From Paenibacillus aceris (lineage in GTDB: Bacteria; Bacillota; Bacilli; Paenibacillales; NBRC-103111), in contig NZ_JAGGKV010000001.1 of assembly GCF_017874035.1 (NCBI RefSeq), forward strand, positions 248,001 to 312,000: 64,000 nucleotides of DNA. Reading direction: 5' to 3'. A program made the position numbers and the translations under genes. Shown piece by piece: positions 34,778-44,937 of the stretch. Position 1 is the first letter of the stretch. Every line of letters begins with the position of its first letter. The notes below the pieces were generated by a model. The model did not search any database. It was not told the DNA's origin and saw only the letters and a program-made list of their open reading frames with translations.

Positions 34778-37700
34778 CTAGAAGAGTGACAACTGATTCG
34801 ATTCCGGCAAACCGCGGAAACAACCCATTGAGTTAAGCAGCTCGATTACTGTTTTGGAAGCTTTCGAACGATTCTGGAAATCCTCGATGGAGAGGAAGTC
34901 GCCTTCGTCCTTGGCAGCCGCAATATTCTTAGCTGCGTTCTCTCCAATGCCTGACATGGCGGCAAATGGAGGTATCAGCGAATTCCCATCGATCGTAAAG
35001 CGAGTTGCATGCGAACGATAGATGTCAATCGGCTTGAAGCTGAAGCCGCGTGACGTCATTTCCAGCGACATCTCCAGAATGGAAACCATCGCTTTCTCTT
35101 TTGGCAGCGCTTGGAAGCCCTTTTCTTCAATTTCTATCAATCGTTTCAGGATGGCGTCATAACCTTGACATAGCAGTTCAAGATCAAAATCGGCCGCACG
35201 AACACTAAAGTATGTCGCATAGTAGGCAATTGGGTGATATACCTTGAAGTAGGCTGTACGAACAGCAGAGATAACATAAGCAGCAGCATGCGCTTTTGGA
35301 AACATATATTCAATCCGTTCACAAGATTCAATATACCAGGCAGGCACGTTACAGCGTTTCATCTCTTCTTTCCATTCATCCGTGAGACCTTTACCTTTAC
35401 GTACACTCTCAGTAATTTTAAACGCGAGACCCGCATCCATTCCTGCTTTATAAATTAAGAATAGCATAATATCATCCCGACAGCCGATAACGGTTTTAAT
35501 ATTGCATATGCCTTTCTTAATCAGTTCCTGTGCGTTCCCTAACCAAACACCAGTTCCGTGAGAGAGTCCGGAAATTTGCAATAAGTCGGCGAAAGAGCTC
35601 GGCTGCGTTTCCTGAAGCATTTGTCGAACGAATTTCGTCCCCATCTCCGGAACGCCGTACGTAGCAACTGGAGAACGGATCTGATCAGGTGTTACCCCAA
35701 GCGCTTCCGTAGAGTTGAAAATGCTCATTGCTTTAGGATCATTCATGGGAATGCTCGTTGGATCGATTTCAGTCAAATCCTGCAGCATCCGCATCATCGT
35801 CGGATCGTCGTGCCCGAGAATATCGAGCTTGAGCAAGTTGGCATCAAAGGCATGATAATCAAAATGAGTTGTTTTCCAATCTGAGTTTTTATCATCTGCC
35901 GGATATTGGACCGGTGTAATGTCATCAACTTCCATGTAATCAGGTACGACGACGATTCCCCCTGGATGCTGACCCGTACTTCGCTTAACTCCTGTGCAGC
36001 CTGCGGCCAAACGATTCAACTCTGCCCCTCGCCATTTCTGGCCTTGCTCTTCTTCATATTTCTTGACGAAGCCGAAGGCCGTCTTCTCTGCGACTGTACC
36101 AATGGTACCCGCACGGAAAACGCATTTCTCACCGAAAATTTCCTTCGTGTAGTTATGGGCTACAGGTTGATACTCCCCAGAGAAGTTCAAATCAATATCT
36201 GGGACCTTGTCCCCTTTAAAGCCAAGGAATGTTTCGAAAGGAATGTCATGACCGTCACCTTTCAGGTCAGAGCCGCATGACGGACATATTTTATTCGGAA
36301 GATCGAATCCGCTTGGGACACTTCCGTCCATGAACCACTCACTATGCTGACAAGAATAACAAATATAATGCGGAGGAAGTGGATTAACCTCGGAAATCCC
36401 AAGCATCATCGCTACAACAGAAGATCCGACAGATCCCCTTGAACCTACGAGATAACCATCTTGATTGGACTTTTTAACCAGACGCTCGGAGATCAAGTAG
36501 TTCGCAGAGAAACCGAATTTAATGATTGGAACAAGTTCTTTTTCCAACCGGGCAACGATAACCTCTGGTAGCTCTTCGCCGTAGATACTTTTCGCAGTAG
36601 AGTAACAGGTATTTCGAATTTCTTCGTCTGCGCCTTCAATAATTGGCGTGAACAGCTTATCGGGAAAGAGCTCAATCGATTCGAACCGATCAGCCAGTTC
36701 ATTAGTGCTGCGAATAACAACCTCAATCGCTTTCTCTTCACCTAGAAATTTGAATTCTTCCAACATTTCTTTTGTAGTGCGGAGATGAGCGTCAGGCTTT
36801 TTCATAGCTTTAAGAGGACTAAACCCGGTAATCCCGTTTATTGTGATGTCCCGGCATACTTTCTCTCTTGGATGAAGATAATGAACGTTTCCTGTCGCAA
36901 TGACCGGTTTGCCTGTCTTATAACCGATTTCACAAACGCGGCGTACGGCATTCTCGAGATCTTCAACACTGCCCACGAGCCCCTTTTCTACTAGGTGCAT
37001 GTTATAGCTAACTGGCTGAATTTCCAGAATGTCATAAAACTCTGAAACTTGCTCGGCTTCTTCAATCGTTTTATTAAGAACCGCTTCGAAAAACTCCCCT
37101 TTTTCGCAACCTGAAGTAATGAGCAGCCCTTCTCTTAATTCGACTAATACACTCTTTGGAATCGTAGCGCCCCGCTGCAAGTAAGTTGTGTGGGATAAGG
37201 ATATGAGTTTAAATAAATTCTTTTTGCCAACAGCATTAAGCGCATATACACAACAGTGGAAAGGACGCTGATTCGACAGATCTTTACCAACGTAATCATT
37301 TAGCTTAGCCAGACTCGTAATTTGTCGATCATTAGCCTCATTAATTAAATGATAGAGCACAAATCCTAACGCAATGGAGTCATCGATCGCACGGTGATGG
37401 TTATCTAAGCTAACTTTGAATTTATCCGATAAAGTGTTCAAGCGATGATTTTTCATAGATGGAAACAGAAATCTGGCAAGCTCCAATGTATCCAGCACTG
37501 AGTTCGTAACGTCGGGCAAACCCATACGTTTCAGATTGGCTTGAAGAAATCCCATATCGAAACGCGCATTGTGGGCTACGAGAACGGAATCGCCAATGAA
37601 TTCCACAAACTTCGGAAGTTCGTCTTCTATATCAGGCGCATCGACGACCATTTCATCGGTAATATTCGTTAACTGCTGAATGTTATACGGAATTTTCTCA

Positions 37701-39085
37701 TGCGGATTGATGAACGTTGCGAACCGATCGATTTCTTTGCCATCCTGCATTTTGACACCGGCAAGCTCGATAATGCGGTTATTCGTAACGGATAAACCAG
37801 TCGTCTCAACGTCGAAGATAACATAAGTCGCCTGCTTCAAATCAATATCCCGGCCATTCATGACAATAGGCACAGAATCATTGACTACGTTGGCTTCAAC
37901 GCCATAAATCACTTTAATGCCGTGTTTTTTGGCGGCTTTTCCGGCATCCGGAAAACATTGAATATTGCTGTGATCCGTAACTGCAATAGCTTTATGGCCC
38001 CACTTTGCAGCCATTTTCACATATTGATCAATAGGTGTTAAAGCATCCATCGTACTCATTGTAGTATGCAAATGGAACTCAACGCGCTTCTCAGCTGCGT
38101 CATCCATCCGATCCTTAGGCGCCATCACTTCGTTCAAATCGTTTGGAATCATAACAAGTTCAGGAATTTGCATGAACCGGTCATACTCAACCTTCCCTCT
38201 AGCTCTGATCCAAGTCCCATTCTGAAGCAGACTCATAATCTTCACGTCATCTTTGGTTTTTGCAAAAACTTTCATCGCCATTGAGTCCGTAAAATCGGTC
38301 AAGTTAAATGTAAACAGCGTATTCCCGTTTCTTAATTCCTTGACTTCCAAGCCAAATACAGTTCCTTGAACCGTAATTTTCTTCTCTTCTTCTTGAATAT
38401 CCTTCAGCGGCGTCGGCACTTCCTTGATATCGTACCCCATGACAAGCTTCAGATCATCCGGTAAAGAGGATTCTTCTTCCTCCATATCGATCGACATCAT
38501 GATTTCTTGCGTAATCGTCTTCTCGCTCTGCTCCCGCTGCTTGGCAAACTTTTCATACTCTGTTTCAATATCAGCTGAATCGCTAATCGCATATTTAACG
38601 GATAATTCCGTTTGGAAAAAATTATGAAAGAAGTCCCGAATAAACGTATCCATATTCTTTTTCTTAGCAAGCTCTAGTCCGATCGCATCAAGCATGATGA
38701 GGGAAAGAGATTGACCTTGTACTTCAAACCTTGCTTTGGCCATCCAGCCATTGATGGAAGGTACTTCACGCTGCAGCCACTCCATAAAGAGGCTCCAATA
38801 TTCATCCACCAAAGCTGCCGGCTCCGCCCCTTCAAATTTCCAAATAAAACGAATCTTCGCGATTTGCGCGAATTTCTCTTGAATCATTTTACAAAAAGAG
38901 CGGTAAATGTTCTGAGGCACCAATTCATTTTTCACCAAATAAAAAGTCCAGTCGCGATTCTTCCGACTTATTTCTACTTGATCGATATAGCCTTCTGTAA
39001 AAAATGATCGCACGATATCGGCTGGAATCTCCGCTTGCTGCATCAAAAGCTCAAAGCGATTCCGTTTATCAGCCAAATTACTCAT
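34778..39085 (-). CDS. polC: DNA polymerase III PolC-type
   Basis: Replicative polymerase of low-GC Gram-positives, 1435 residues from the ATG at 39085. An OB domain (about 235-325) is followed by a PHP domain (FHLHTTMSTMDA), into which a 3'-5' exonuclease is inserted (FDVETTG at about 424-430, then VAHNARFDMGF). The C-terminal polymerase core has a zinc-binding part (ICYSCQHSEW and ICPSCGS) and the catalytic PDIDLNF, with GSRGSVGSSVV before. GGGGAGG lies 6 bases before the ATG; the upstream start at 39100 overlaps that site. It is downstream of proS after a terminator-like hairpin. Confidence 0.97.
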   Translation of the reverse strand: MSNLADKRNRFELLMQQAEIPADIVRSFFTEGYIDQVEISRKNRDWTFYLVKNELVPQNIYRSFCKMIQEKFAQIAKIRFIWKFEGAEPAALVDEYWSLFMEWLQREVPSINGWMAKARFEVQGQSLSLIMLDAIGLELAKKKNMDTFIRDFFHNFFQTELSVKYAISDSADIETEYEKFAKQREQSEKTITQEIMMSIDMEEEESSLPDDLKLVMGYDIKEVPTPLKDIQEEEKKITVQGTVFGLEVKELRNGNTLFTFNLTDFTDSMAMKVFAKTKDDVKIMSLLQNGTWIRARGKVEYDRFMQIPELVMIPNDLNEVMAPKDRMDDAAEKRVEFHLHTTMSTMDALTPIDQYVKMAAKWGHKAIAVTDHSNIQCFPDAGKAAKKHGIKVIYGVEANVVNDSVPIVMNGRDIDLKQATYVIFDVETTGLSVTNNRIIELAGVKMQDGKEIDRFATFINPHEKIPYNIQQLTNITDEMVVDAPDIEDELPKFVEFIGDSVLVAHNARFDMGFLQANLKRMGLPDVTNSVLDTLELARFLFPSMKNHRLNTLSDKFKVSLDNHHRAIDDSIALGFVLYHLINEANDRQITSLAKLNDYVGKDLSNQRPFHCCVYALNAVGKKNLFKLISLSHTTYLQRGATIPKSVLVELREGLLITSGCEKGEFFEAVLNKTIEEAEQVSEFYDILEIQPVSYNMHLVEKGLVGSVEDLENAVRRVCEIGYKTGKPVIATGNVHYLHPREKVCRDITINGITGFSPLKAMKKPDAHLRTTKEMLEEFKFLGEEKAIEVVIRSTNELADRFESIELFPDKLFTPIIEGADEEIRNTCYSTAKSIYGEELPEVIVARLEKELVPIIKFGFSANYLISERLVKKSNQDGYLVGSRGSVGSSVVAMMLGISEVNPLPPHYICYSCQHSEWFMDGSVPSGFDLPNKICPSCGSDLKGDGHDIPFETFLGFKGDKVPDIDLNFSGEYQPVAHNYTKEIFGEKCVFRAGTIGTVAEKTAFGFVKKYEEEQGQKWRGAELNRLAAGCTGVKRSTGQHPGGIVVVPDYMEVDDITPVQYPADDKNSDWKTTHFDYHAFDANLLKLDILGHDDPTMMRMLQDLTEIDPTSIPMNDPKAMSIFNSTEALGVTPDQIRSPVATYGVPEMGTKFVRQMLQETQPSSFADLLQISGLSHGTGVWLGNAQELIKKGICNIKTVIGCRDDIMLFLIYKAGMDAGLAFKITESVRKGKGLTDEWKEEMKRCNVPAWYIESCERIEYMFPKAHAAAYVISAVRTAYFKVYHPIAYYATYFSVRAADFDLELLCQGYDAILKRLIEIEEKGFQALPKEKAMVSILEMSLEMTSRGFSFKPIDIYRSHATRFTIDGNSLIPPFAAMSGIGENAAKNIAAAKDEGDFLSIEDFQNRSKASKTVIELLNSMGCFRGLPESNQLSLF

Positions 39086-39100
39086 GAACAGCCTCCCCAT

Positions 39101-39143
39101 AAAAATACGAAGGGCAATGGAATACTTGCCTCCATTTGCCCTT
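39101..39143 (-). terminator. Terminator-like hairpin between proS and polC
   Basis: Long stem of about 12 bp, AAGGGCAA-UGGA/UCCAUUGCCCUU, with a 9-base loop, then a U-rich run (CGTATTTTTAT) on the minus strand. It ends about 15 bases before the polC ribosome binding site. Confidence 0.75.
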
Positions 39144-39153
39144 TTGATTGTGA

Positions 39154-40602
39154 TTAATAGCTGCGGCCAAAAACGACCGTATGTTTAGCAGCATCGCCGC
39201 AAACCAGACATGTTGATTTCGTTTCGGTAGGTGTGAAAGGAATATTCCGGCTTGTCGCACCTGTTTCTTGCTTCACTTGCTCTTCACAAGCATTAGAACC
39301 GCACCATCCGGCTAAAGCAAAACCGCGTTTTGTCTCCAGGAAGGTTTTGAATTCATCAATGGTATCCACGGCAATATAATGCTCATCTCGGAACTGCTTT
39401 GCTTTATCATACATCTGCTGATGGATCTCAGCAAGTAAATTTTGAACTTCTTCGACAAAATTCGATTGTTGGACTGTTTTCTTTTCGCCGCTTACGCGAG
39501 AAACCAGAACAACTTGTCCATTTTCCATGTCACGAGGCCCTAATTCAACCCGGATCGGCACGCCGCGCATCTCATATTCATTAAATTTCCAGCCAGGGCT
39601 TTGGTCTGCACGATCGTCCACTTTCACACGGATACCGGCTTTCTTAAGCTCCGCATACAACTCGTCTACTTTCGCAATGACTTGGTCACGCGTTTTTGGA
39701 GGGCCAATTGGAATCATAATCACTTGTGTCGGAGCCACTTTAGGTGGCAGAACCAATCCGCGGTCATCGCCATGAACCATGATGAGGGCACCAATCAAAC
39801 GAGTGCTTACGCCCCATGATGTCGTGTGTGCAAACTGATGCTGGTTCTCGCGATCCAAGAATTTGATATCGAAAGCCACTGCAAAGTTTGTCCCCAAATA
39901 GTGAGAAGTTCCCGCTTGCACAGCTTTGCCATCCTTCATCATTGCCTCAATCGAGAAGGTGTCAATCGCTCCAGCAAATTTCTCGGAAGGCGTTTTTTGC
40001 CCAACGATAACAGGGATAGCCAAGAAGTCTTCCGCAAATTGACGATAAACGTCTAACATTTGCATCGTTTCACGGCGTGCATCCTCTTCATCCTCATGAG
40101 CCGTATGACCTTCTTGCCATAAGAACTCAGTCGTACGAAGGAAAGGCAACGTGCGCTTCTCCCAGCGAACAACATTCGCCCATTGGTTAATCAACAGCGG
40201 CAGATCACGGTAGGAGTTAATCCACTCGGAGTACATATGCCCAATCATGGTTTCGGAGGTTGGACGAATCGCCAAACGTTCTTCCAGCTTTTCTCCGCCT
40301 GCTTCTGTAACCCAAGGCAGTTCTGGATTAAAGCCCTCTACGTGCTCTTTTTCTTTTTGGAAAAAGCTTTCTGGGATAAATAGAGGGAAATAAGCATTTC
40401 GGTGACCCGTTTCTTTGAATTTGCTGTCCAGCTCGCGTTGAATGTTTTCCCAAATTTCATAGCCGTCCGGCTTGAACACAATACAACCGCGAACCGGAGA
40501 ATAGCTCATAAGATCCGCTTTTTTGATCACATCTATGTACCAACGGGAGAAATCTTCTCCCTGTGGCGTAATTTCTTTAACAAACTGCTTATCGTTTGAC
40601 AT
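39154..40602 (-). CDS. proS: Prolyl-tRNA synthetase, archaeal/eukaryotic-type
   Basis: Class II synthetase of 482 residues that charges tRNA-Pro. It is about 90 residues shorter than the common bacterial type, which carries an editing insertion between motifs 2 and 3; no such insertion is seen here. Features are RPTSETMIGHMYSEW (motif 2 approach), FLRTTEFLWQEGHTAHE, GTSHYLGTNF, and a C-terminal domain ending in Tyr (VVFGRSY) with cysteines CGSNACEEQ and CLVCGD. These are hallmarks of the archaeal/eukaryotic-like group. AGGAGGG precedes the ATG. It occupies the same place as the bacterial-type proS in B. subtilis (between rseP and polC). Confidence 0.92.
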   Translation of the reverse strand: MSNDKQFVKEITPQGEDFSRWYIDVIKKADLMSYSPVRGCIVFKPDGYEIWENIQRELDSKFKETGHRNAYFPLFIPESFFQKEKEHVEGFNPELPWVTEAGGEKLEERLAIRPTSETMIGHMYSEWINSYRDLPLLINQWANVVRWEKRTLPFLRTTEFLWQEGHTAHEDEEDARRETMQMLDVYRQFAEDFLAIPVIVGQKTPSEKFAGAIDTFSIEAMMKDGKAVQAGTSHYLGTNFAVAFDIKFLDRENQHQFAHTTSWGVSTRLIGALIMVHGDDRGLVLPPKVAPTQVIMIPIGPPKTRDQVIAKVDELYAELKKAGIRVKVDDRADQSPGWKFNEYEMRGVPIRVELGPRDMENGQVVLVSRVSGEKKTVQQSNFVEEVQNLLAEIHQQMYDKAKQFRDEHYIAVDTIDEFKTFLETKRGFALAGWCGSNACEEQVKQETGATSRNIPFTPTETKSTCLVCGDAAKHTVVFGRSY

Positions 40603-40624
40603 ATACCCTCCTAGATCATTAGAA

Positions 40625-41884
40625 CTATCCCTTTATTAGACGCAAAATATCATTATAAGTTACTGCCACCATGAGCAGCATGAGCAGTGCAAACCCAACG
40701 AAATGAACCATACTCTCCCGGTTCGGGTCAATCGGTTTGCCGCGGAGCGCTTCCAGCCCCATGAATAAAAGTCGGCTACCATCCAACGCTGGAATCGGCA
40801 GGAGGTTAAATATCCCAAGATATAAGCTCAATGTAGCCATCCAAGAGAGAAAAACTGTTATTCCCATTTGGGCAAATTGGGCAGATACTTGAGCTGTTCT
40901 TACGGGTCCGCCTAAATCATCCAGTTTAAATTGAAGCGTGACGAGCTTTTGTAGTCCCGTTATGATTCCGATTGTTGTTCCAACAACTTGTTCGTAAGTA
41001 CCGCTTATCACTTCACCAAAAGAAGCGCTTCGACGATCCCCTGAAATCACAACCCCCAACTTACCGGAGCCAGCTTCCATCTCTGGTGTTACTTGAAGCG
41101 TCAGCGGATTCCCCGCGCGATCAACAACCCACGTCATAGGTTTGCCAGCAGATGATTGAATGGTGTTCACCAGCTTCTCACGATCATCGCCAATCGGCTG
41201 ATTATCAATCGAAATGATGATATCCCCTTTATGTAGACCCGCCTTCTCTCCTGCCTTACCGGCAAGTACGGAATCCAGCTTAACATTCGTTAAAACGCCA
41301 GACATAATCACAACGATCAGAAACAACACTATGGCTAGAATGAAATTCATTACAGGCCCCATCACAATAGCGAGAGCTCGTTGTCCTACCGTTTTGGAAC
41401 CGAATTGCCGATCATAAGGCGCAATTTGTGTCTCGGTTCCTTTAGTTACCATCATCGCTTCACGATTAATGGGATAAGTCACTCTCTCTCCGTCTACATC
41501 AAGAGATACTTGAAGCGTTTTTTCTAAATCGATTTGTTCCACGACACCCAATATCACATTGGAACGACGGTCTAATTGATCGAGAAAAAGAGAGGCTACT
41601 TCATTTTGTTTGTTTAATTTAATGGCAACGGTTTGTCCAGGATTTACTTGAACAATTTCCGGATCTTCGCCAGCCATCCGAACAAAACCACCGATGGGCA
41701 GTAAGCGAAGCGTATAGCGAGTTTCCCCTTTTTTATATGAGAAAATCTTAGGTCCAAAACCGATGGCAAATTCTCTAACCAAGATGCCTGCGCGTTTTGC
41801 AAAGTAAAAATGACCCCATTCATGAATCGAGACAAGAATGAAAAACAACAAAATAACCTTCAATCCAACTTCTATGGCTGACAA
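40625..41884 (-). CDS. rseP: Site-2 intramembrane protease RasP/RseP
   Basis: M50 metalloprotease of 419 residues that cuts membrane proteins such as anti-sigma factors. HEWGH (H21-H25) is the zinc motif in the first helix, a PDZ domain follows (GEKAGLHKGDIIISIDNQPI), and the last zinc ligand Asp lies in IPALDGSRLLF. Four or more membrane helices are visible. It begins with TTG, with GGAGGA 8 bases upstream. It lies between dxr and proS. Confidence 0.94.
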   Translation of the reverse strand: MSAIEVGLKVILLFFILVSIHEWGHFYFAKRAGILVREFAIGFGPKIFSYKKGETRYTLRLLPIGGFVRMAGEDPEIVQVNPGQTVAIKLNKQNEVASLFLDQLDRRSNVILGVVEQIDLEKTLQVSLDVDGERVTYPINREAMMVTKGTETQIAPYDRQFGSKTVGQRALAIVMGPVMNFILAIVLFLIVVIMSGVLTNVKLDSVLAGKAGEKAGLHKGDIIISIDNQPIGDDREKLVNTIQSSAGKPMTWVVDRAGNPLTLQVTPEMEAGSGKLGVVISGDRRSASFGEVISGTYEQVVGTTIGIITGLQKLVTLQFKLDDLGGPVRTAQVSAQFAQMGITVFLSWMATLSLYLGIFNLLPIPALDGSRLLFMGLEALRGKPIDPNRESMVHFVGFALLMLLMVAVTYNDILRLIKG

Positions 41885-42011
41885 GTCGTATTTCCTCCTT
41901 CATGGACAGCATGTTCTTAGATTACCATTATTGAACCGCTGAATACAAGCTGTGTCCGTTTAGCACAGTATACGGGCTGGGAGATTGAATTAGACGTACC
42001 TGTAACCAGAG

Positions 42012-42049
42012 AAAAAAAGAGCCGAGCCACTCTCGCTGACTTAAGCTCT
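42012..42049 (-). terminator. Terminator after dxr
   Basis: Minus-strand RNA folds as AGAGC/GCUCU outside and AGUCA/UGGCU inside, then seven U residues. It lies 8 bases beyond the dxr stop. Confidence 0.65.
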
Positions 42050-42056
42050 CAACATG

Positions 42057-43202
42057 TTAAAATCGAATAGACTCCGCAAAAGATCTCGCCCATAAATCCT
42101 GTTCATGAATGACTTCCAGCTCAGGATTGGAGAAGGACTGGTGCTTCAATAAAACGGATTCTATCACTTGCTCAATTTGTAGAAACGTAATTTCACCTTT
42201 GAGAAAACGAGCAACTGCTATTTCATTGGCAGCATTATATACCGTCGGCGTTGTTCCGCCTTGTTTGCCGCTCTCAAAAGCCATTCGCAAACACGGATAC
42301 CGATTATAATCCATCTCTCTGAAATGCAGCTTACCAATGGAAGCCAAATCAAGCCGCTTCGTCGGAGTCGAATACCGGTCAGGATACGTTAAAGCATATT
42401 GGATTGGGACACGCATATCCGGGTTGCCTAACTGAGCAATAATGCTGTTGTCAACAAATTCAACATAGGAATGAATCACACTTTCCGGATGAATCAGGAC
42501 ATCAATTTGATCATAAGAAAGATTGAACAGCCAATGAGCCTCGATGACCTCAAGCCCTTTGTTCACCATCGTCGCTGAATCGATTGTAATCTTAGCTCCC
42601 ATCGACCAATTCGGATGCTGCAAAGCTTGTTCAACCGTTACTCCTTCCAACTCTTCCCGTGAGCGGTCACGGAAGGAACCGCCTGATGCCGTTAACGTAA
42701 TTTTCGAAACTTGCGAAGCGTTTTCACCGTTGAGGCATTGAAAAATGGCTGAATGCTCGCTATCGATCGGCAGTAAAGAGACGCCTCTTTTGCGAATAGC
42801 ATCCGTTACGATGTGTCCCGCACTAACCAGTGTTTCTTTATTCGCCAGACCGATGTGCTTACCAGCTTCGATTGCTGCAAGTGTAGGCTTTAGTCCTTGA
42901 CTGCCTACCAAGGCAGTTACAACTAAATCAGCTTCTGTTGCAGCTGCAACCTCAACCAGCCCTTCTTGGCCATATAAAACCTTCGTAGCTGACGATACGT
43001 TCTTAAGAACCTCGTCAGCCAACTCCTTCGTAGCAACTGATACGAGTTTCGGATTAAACTGTTTAATTTGTTCGATTAATAACTTTGTATTATACCCGCC
43101 AGATAAAGCTTCAACTTGAAATTTCTCCGGGGCATGTTGAACGATATCTAAGGTTTGTGTACCAATAGACCCCGTTGACCCTAAGATAGCAATCCGTTTC
43201 AT
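42057..43202 (-). CDS. dxr: 1-deoxy-D-xylulose 5-phosphate reductoisomerase
   Basis: Second enzyme of the MEP isoprenoid pathway, 381 residues from the ATG at 43202. The NADPH motif is [12 protein letters not shown] at about 8-19; [16 protein letters not shown] and [15 protein letters not shown] are active-site motifs. GAGGTG lies 7 bases before the ATG, and the longer reading lacks a site. It is between cdsA (24 bases upstream) and rseP, after a terminator. Confidence 0.96.
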   Translation of the reverse strand: MKRIAILGSTGSIGTQTLDIVQHAPEKFQVEALSGGYNTKLLIEQIKQFNPKLVSVATKELADEVLKNVSSATKVLYGQEGLVEVAAATEADLVVTALVGSQGLKPTLAAIEAGKHIGLANKETLVSAGHIVTDAIRKRGVSLLPIDSEHSAIFQCLNGENASQVSKITLTASGGSFRDRSREELEGVTVEQALQHPNWSMGAKITIDSATMVNKGLEVIEAHWLFNLSYDQIDVLIHPESVIHSYVEFVDNSIIAQLGNPDMRVPIQYALTYPDRYSTPTKRLDLASIGKLHFREMDYNRYPCLRMAFESGKQGGTTPTVYNAANEIAVARFLKGEITFLQIEQVIESVLLKHQSFSNPELEVIHEQDLWARSFAESIRF

Positions 43203-43226
43203 TATTTTCCACCTCGCCTGCGGCAA

Positions 43227-44021
43227 TTACATGGGAAGAATTCCGATCAAATAAATAAATGGAAACACAATTAACCAACTATCCATCCGATCCAAAACAC
43301 CGCCATGACCGGGCAGTAATGTTCCCGTATCTTTGATACCTTTAACACGTTTGTATGCAGACTGAATCAAGTCGCCAACTTGTCCGACAACAGCGATAAT
43401 GAAACCGAGCGCCAATGCTTTCCCAATTCCTAACAAATCCGGAGCACACCAAGCGAATACAAGTGCTGCGAACATTGAGATAACAACGCCGCCAATAGCT
43501 CCTTCAATTGATTTCTTAGGGCTAATTTGCGGCCAAAGCGGATGTTTGCCAAGCTTGGAGCCTACGAAATAAGCACCTGAATCCGAAGCCCATATACAAA
43601 CAAATACTAGGATTGTCCAGAACAAGCCGTGATCTGCTAAACGTGCAGCAATCATATAATAGAAACCAAATGCAATGTATACAACGCCTAACAAAATGAC
43701 CGAAACTTGGTCAATTGTAATTTTATTTTTCGAAGCTACCGTTATAAATAGAAGTACGAACATAGCTAACCAAATGATTGCACTTGTAGATATAAGAGGT
43801 GTTATCCCGATAAATTCCCAAGGTACCGTAATGTACAATAGTGCAACTAGTCCAACAAAGCTTGTTAATTTATACTTCGTGTAGCCGTTCATTTGAAGAT
43901 ATTCTCTGTAACCAAGAATCGAGAGCAATACGATTAAACCTGCGTACCAATAACCGCCTAATACTAATAACGTAATAAAAACAAGCCCAGCAATGACCCC
44001 TGTGACGATCCTTTGTTTCAA
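43227..44021 (-). CDS. cdsA: Phosphatidate cytidylyltransferase
   Basis: Membrane enzyme of 264 residues from the TTG at 44021, making CDP-diacylglycerol, which PgsA uses. About eight membrane helices; the signature runs from ASDSGAYFVGSKLGKHPL to SPKKSIEGAIGG and has the conserved Asp and Lys. AGGAGG lies 7 bases before this TTG; the ORF to 44075 starts within the uppS-cdsA gap without a site. It lies between uppS and dxr. Confidence 0.94.
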   Translation of the reverse strand: MKQRIVTGVIAGLVFITLLVLGGYWYAGLIVLLSILGYREYLQMNGYTKYKLTSFVGLVALLYITVPWEFIGITPLISTSAIIWLAMFVLLFITVASKNKITIDQVSVILLGVVYIAFGFYYMIAARLADHGLFWTILVFVCIWASDSGAYFVGSKLGKHPLWPQISPKKSIEGAIGGVVISMFAALVFAWCAPDLLGIGKALALGFIIAVVGQVGDLIQSAYKRVKGIKDTGTLLPGHGGVLDRMDSWLIVFPFIYLIGILPM

Positions 44022-44099
44022 GTTGAATCCTCCTAGATGTACAACTTCAAATCCTGCAGCAATTCGTTCCATCACCGTTCGAGAAAGCAGAAGGAATAC

Positions 44100-44873
44100 T
44101 TACAGTCCTCCGTACCTTCTCCCGCGGCGCTGATATTCAGAGATGGCCTGCAAAAATAAAGATTCCGTGAATTCCGGCCAATAAGCTTCAGTAAACCATA
44201 GCTCTGAATAAGCTAATTGCCAAAGCAAAAAGTTGCTCAGTCTCAACTCGCCACTCGTACGAATTAATAAATCAGGATCTGGCAGATCAGAAGTAAGCAA
44301 GTACGATGAAAAACGGGTTTCATCCAAATCCTCGGTCTGCAGTTTGCCGCTTTGAACATCTCGAATCATATCCTGCACACCAGCAATCATTTCCTTACGT
44401 CCACCATAATTTAAGGCAAAGTTCAGAATGAGTCCTGTATTATTTTTGGTCCGTTCGATGGCACCCTCAATCGCATTTAACGTATAGTCAGGCAGGCCTT
44501 CTTTCCAACCCGTCATTCGAATGCGGACATTATTCTCGATAAGCTCTTCAATTTCCAAAGGAAAAAACTCTTGCGGAAGCTTCATCAAAAACTCGACTTC
44601 TTCCTTGGGTCTTTTCCAATTTTCCGTAGAAAAAGCATACATCGTCAAAACTTTAACACCGATCTCATTAGCTGCCATCGTAATTTTCTTTACGTTCTTC
44701 ATACCGGAATGATGCCCAGCTACACGAGGTAAACCTCTTTGTTTAGCCCAACGGCCATTCCCGTCCATGATGATAGCGACATGCGCAGGCACTTTGTCTA
44801 ATTCAATTTCCGGACTGACTCCAGAAGTTGGTTGATCCTTCATTCCAAACAACATCTTTAATCGCTTGAGCAC
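44100..44873 (-). CDS. uppS: Undecaprenyl diphosphate synthase
   Basis: Cis-prenyltransferase of 257 residues that makes the lipid carrier of cell-wall synthesis. The motif HVAIIMDGNGRWAKQRG and the C-terminal RTSGELRLSNFLLWQLAYSE are diagnostic, with the catalytic Asp in MDGN. I start at the GTG at 44873 because GGGAGGA lies 6 bases upstream; the TTG at 44888 overlaps it. It precedes cdsA. Confidence 0.95.
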   Translation of the reverse strand: MLKRLKMLFGMKDQPTSGVSPEIELDKVPAHVAIIMDGNGRWAKQRGLPRVAGHHSGMKNVKKITMAANEIGVKVLTMYAFSTENWKRPKEEVEFLMKLPQEFFPLEIEELIENNVRIRMTGWKEGLPDYTLNAIEGAIERTKNNTGLILNFALNYGGRKEMIAGVQDMIRDVQSGKLQTEDLDETRFSSYLLTSDLPDPDLLIRTSGELRLSNFLLWQLAYSELWFTEAYWPEFTESLFLQAISEYQRRGRRYGGL

Positions 44874-44901
44874 TGTTGTTCCTCCCAACTAGGGAAAGAT
44901 G

Positions 44902-44928
44902 AAAAACCCCCAGCGACTACCCGGGGGC
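44902..44928 (-). terminator. Rho-independent terminator after frr
   Basis: GC-rich stem CCCCC/GGGGG with an 11-base loop, then five U residues on the minus strand, 10 bases beyond the frr stop. Confidence 0.8.
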
Positions 44929-44937
44929 ATATCTATC

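Noticed and set aside
40603-40624. T-box leader for proS
   Set aside because: Only 22 bases separate rseP and proS, too short for a T-box.
41885-42007. Promoter for rseP
   Set aside because: A TATACT sequence is present, but no -35 at proper spacing, so I did not list it.
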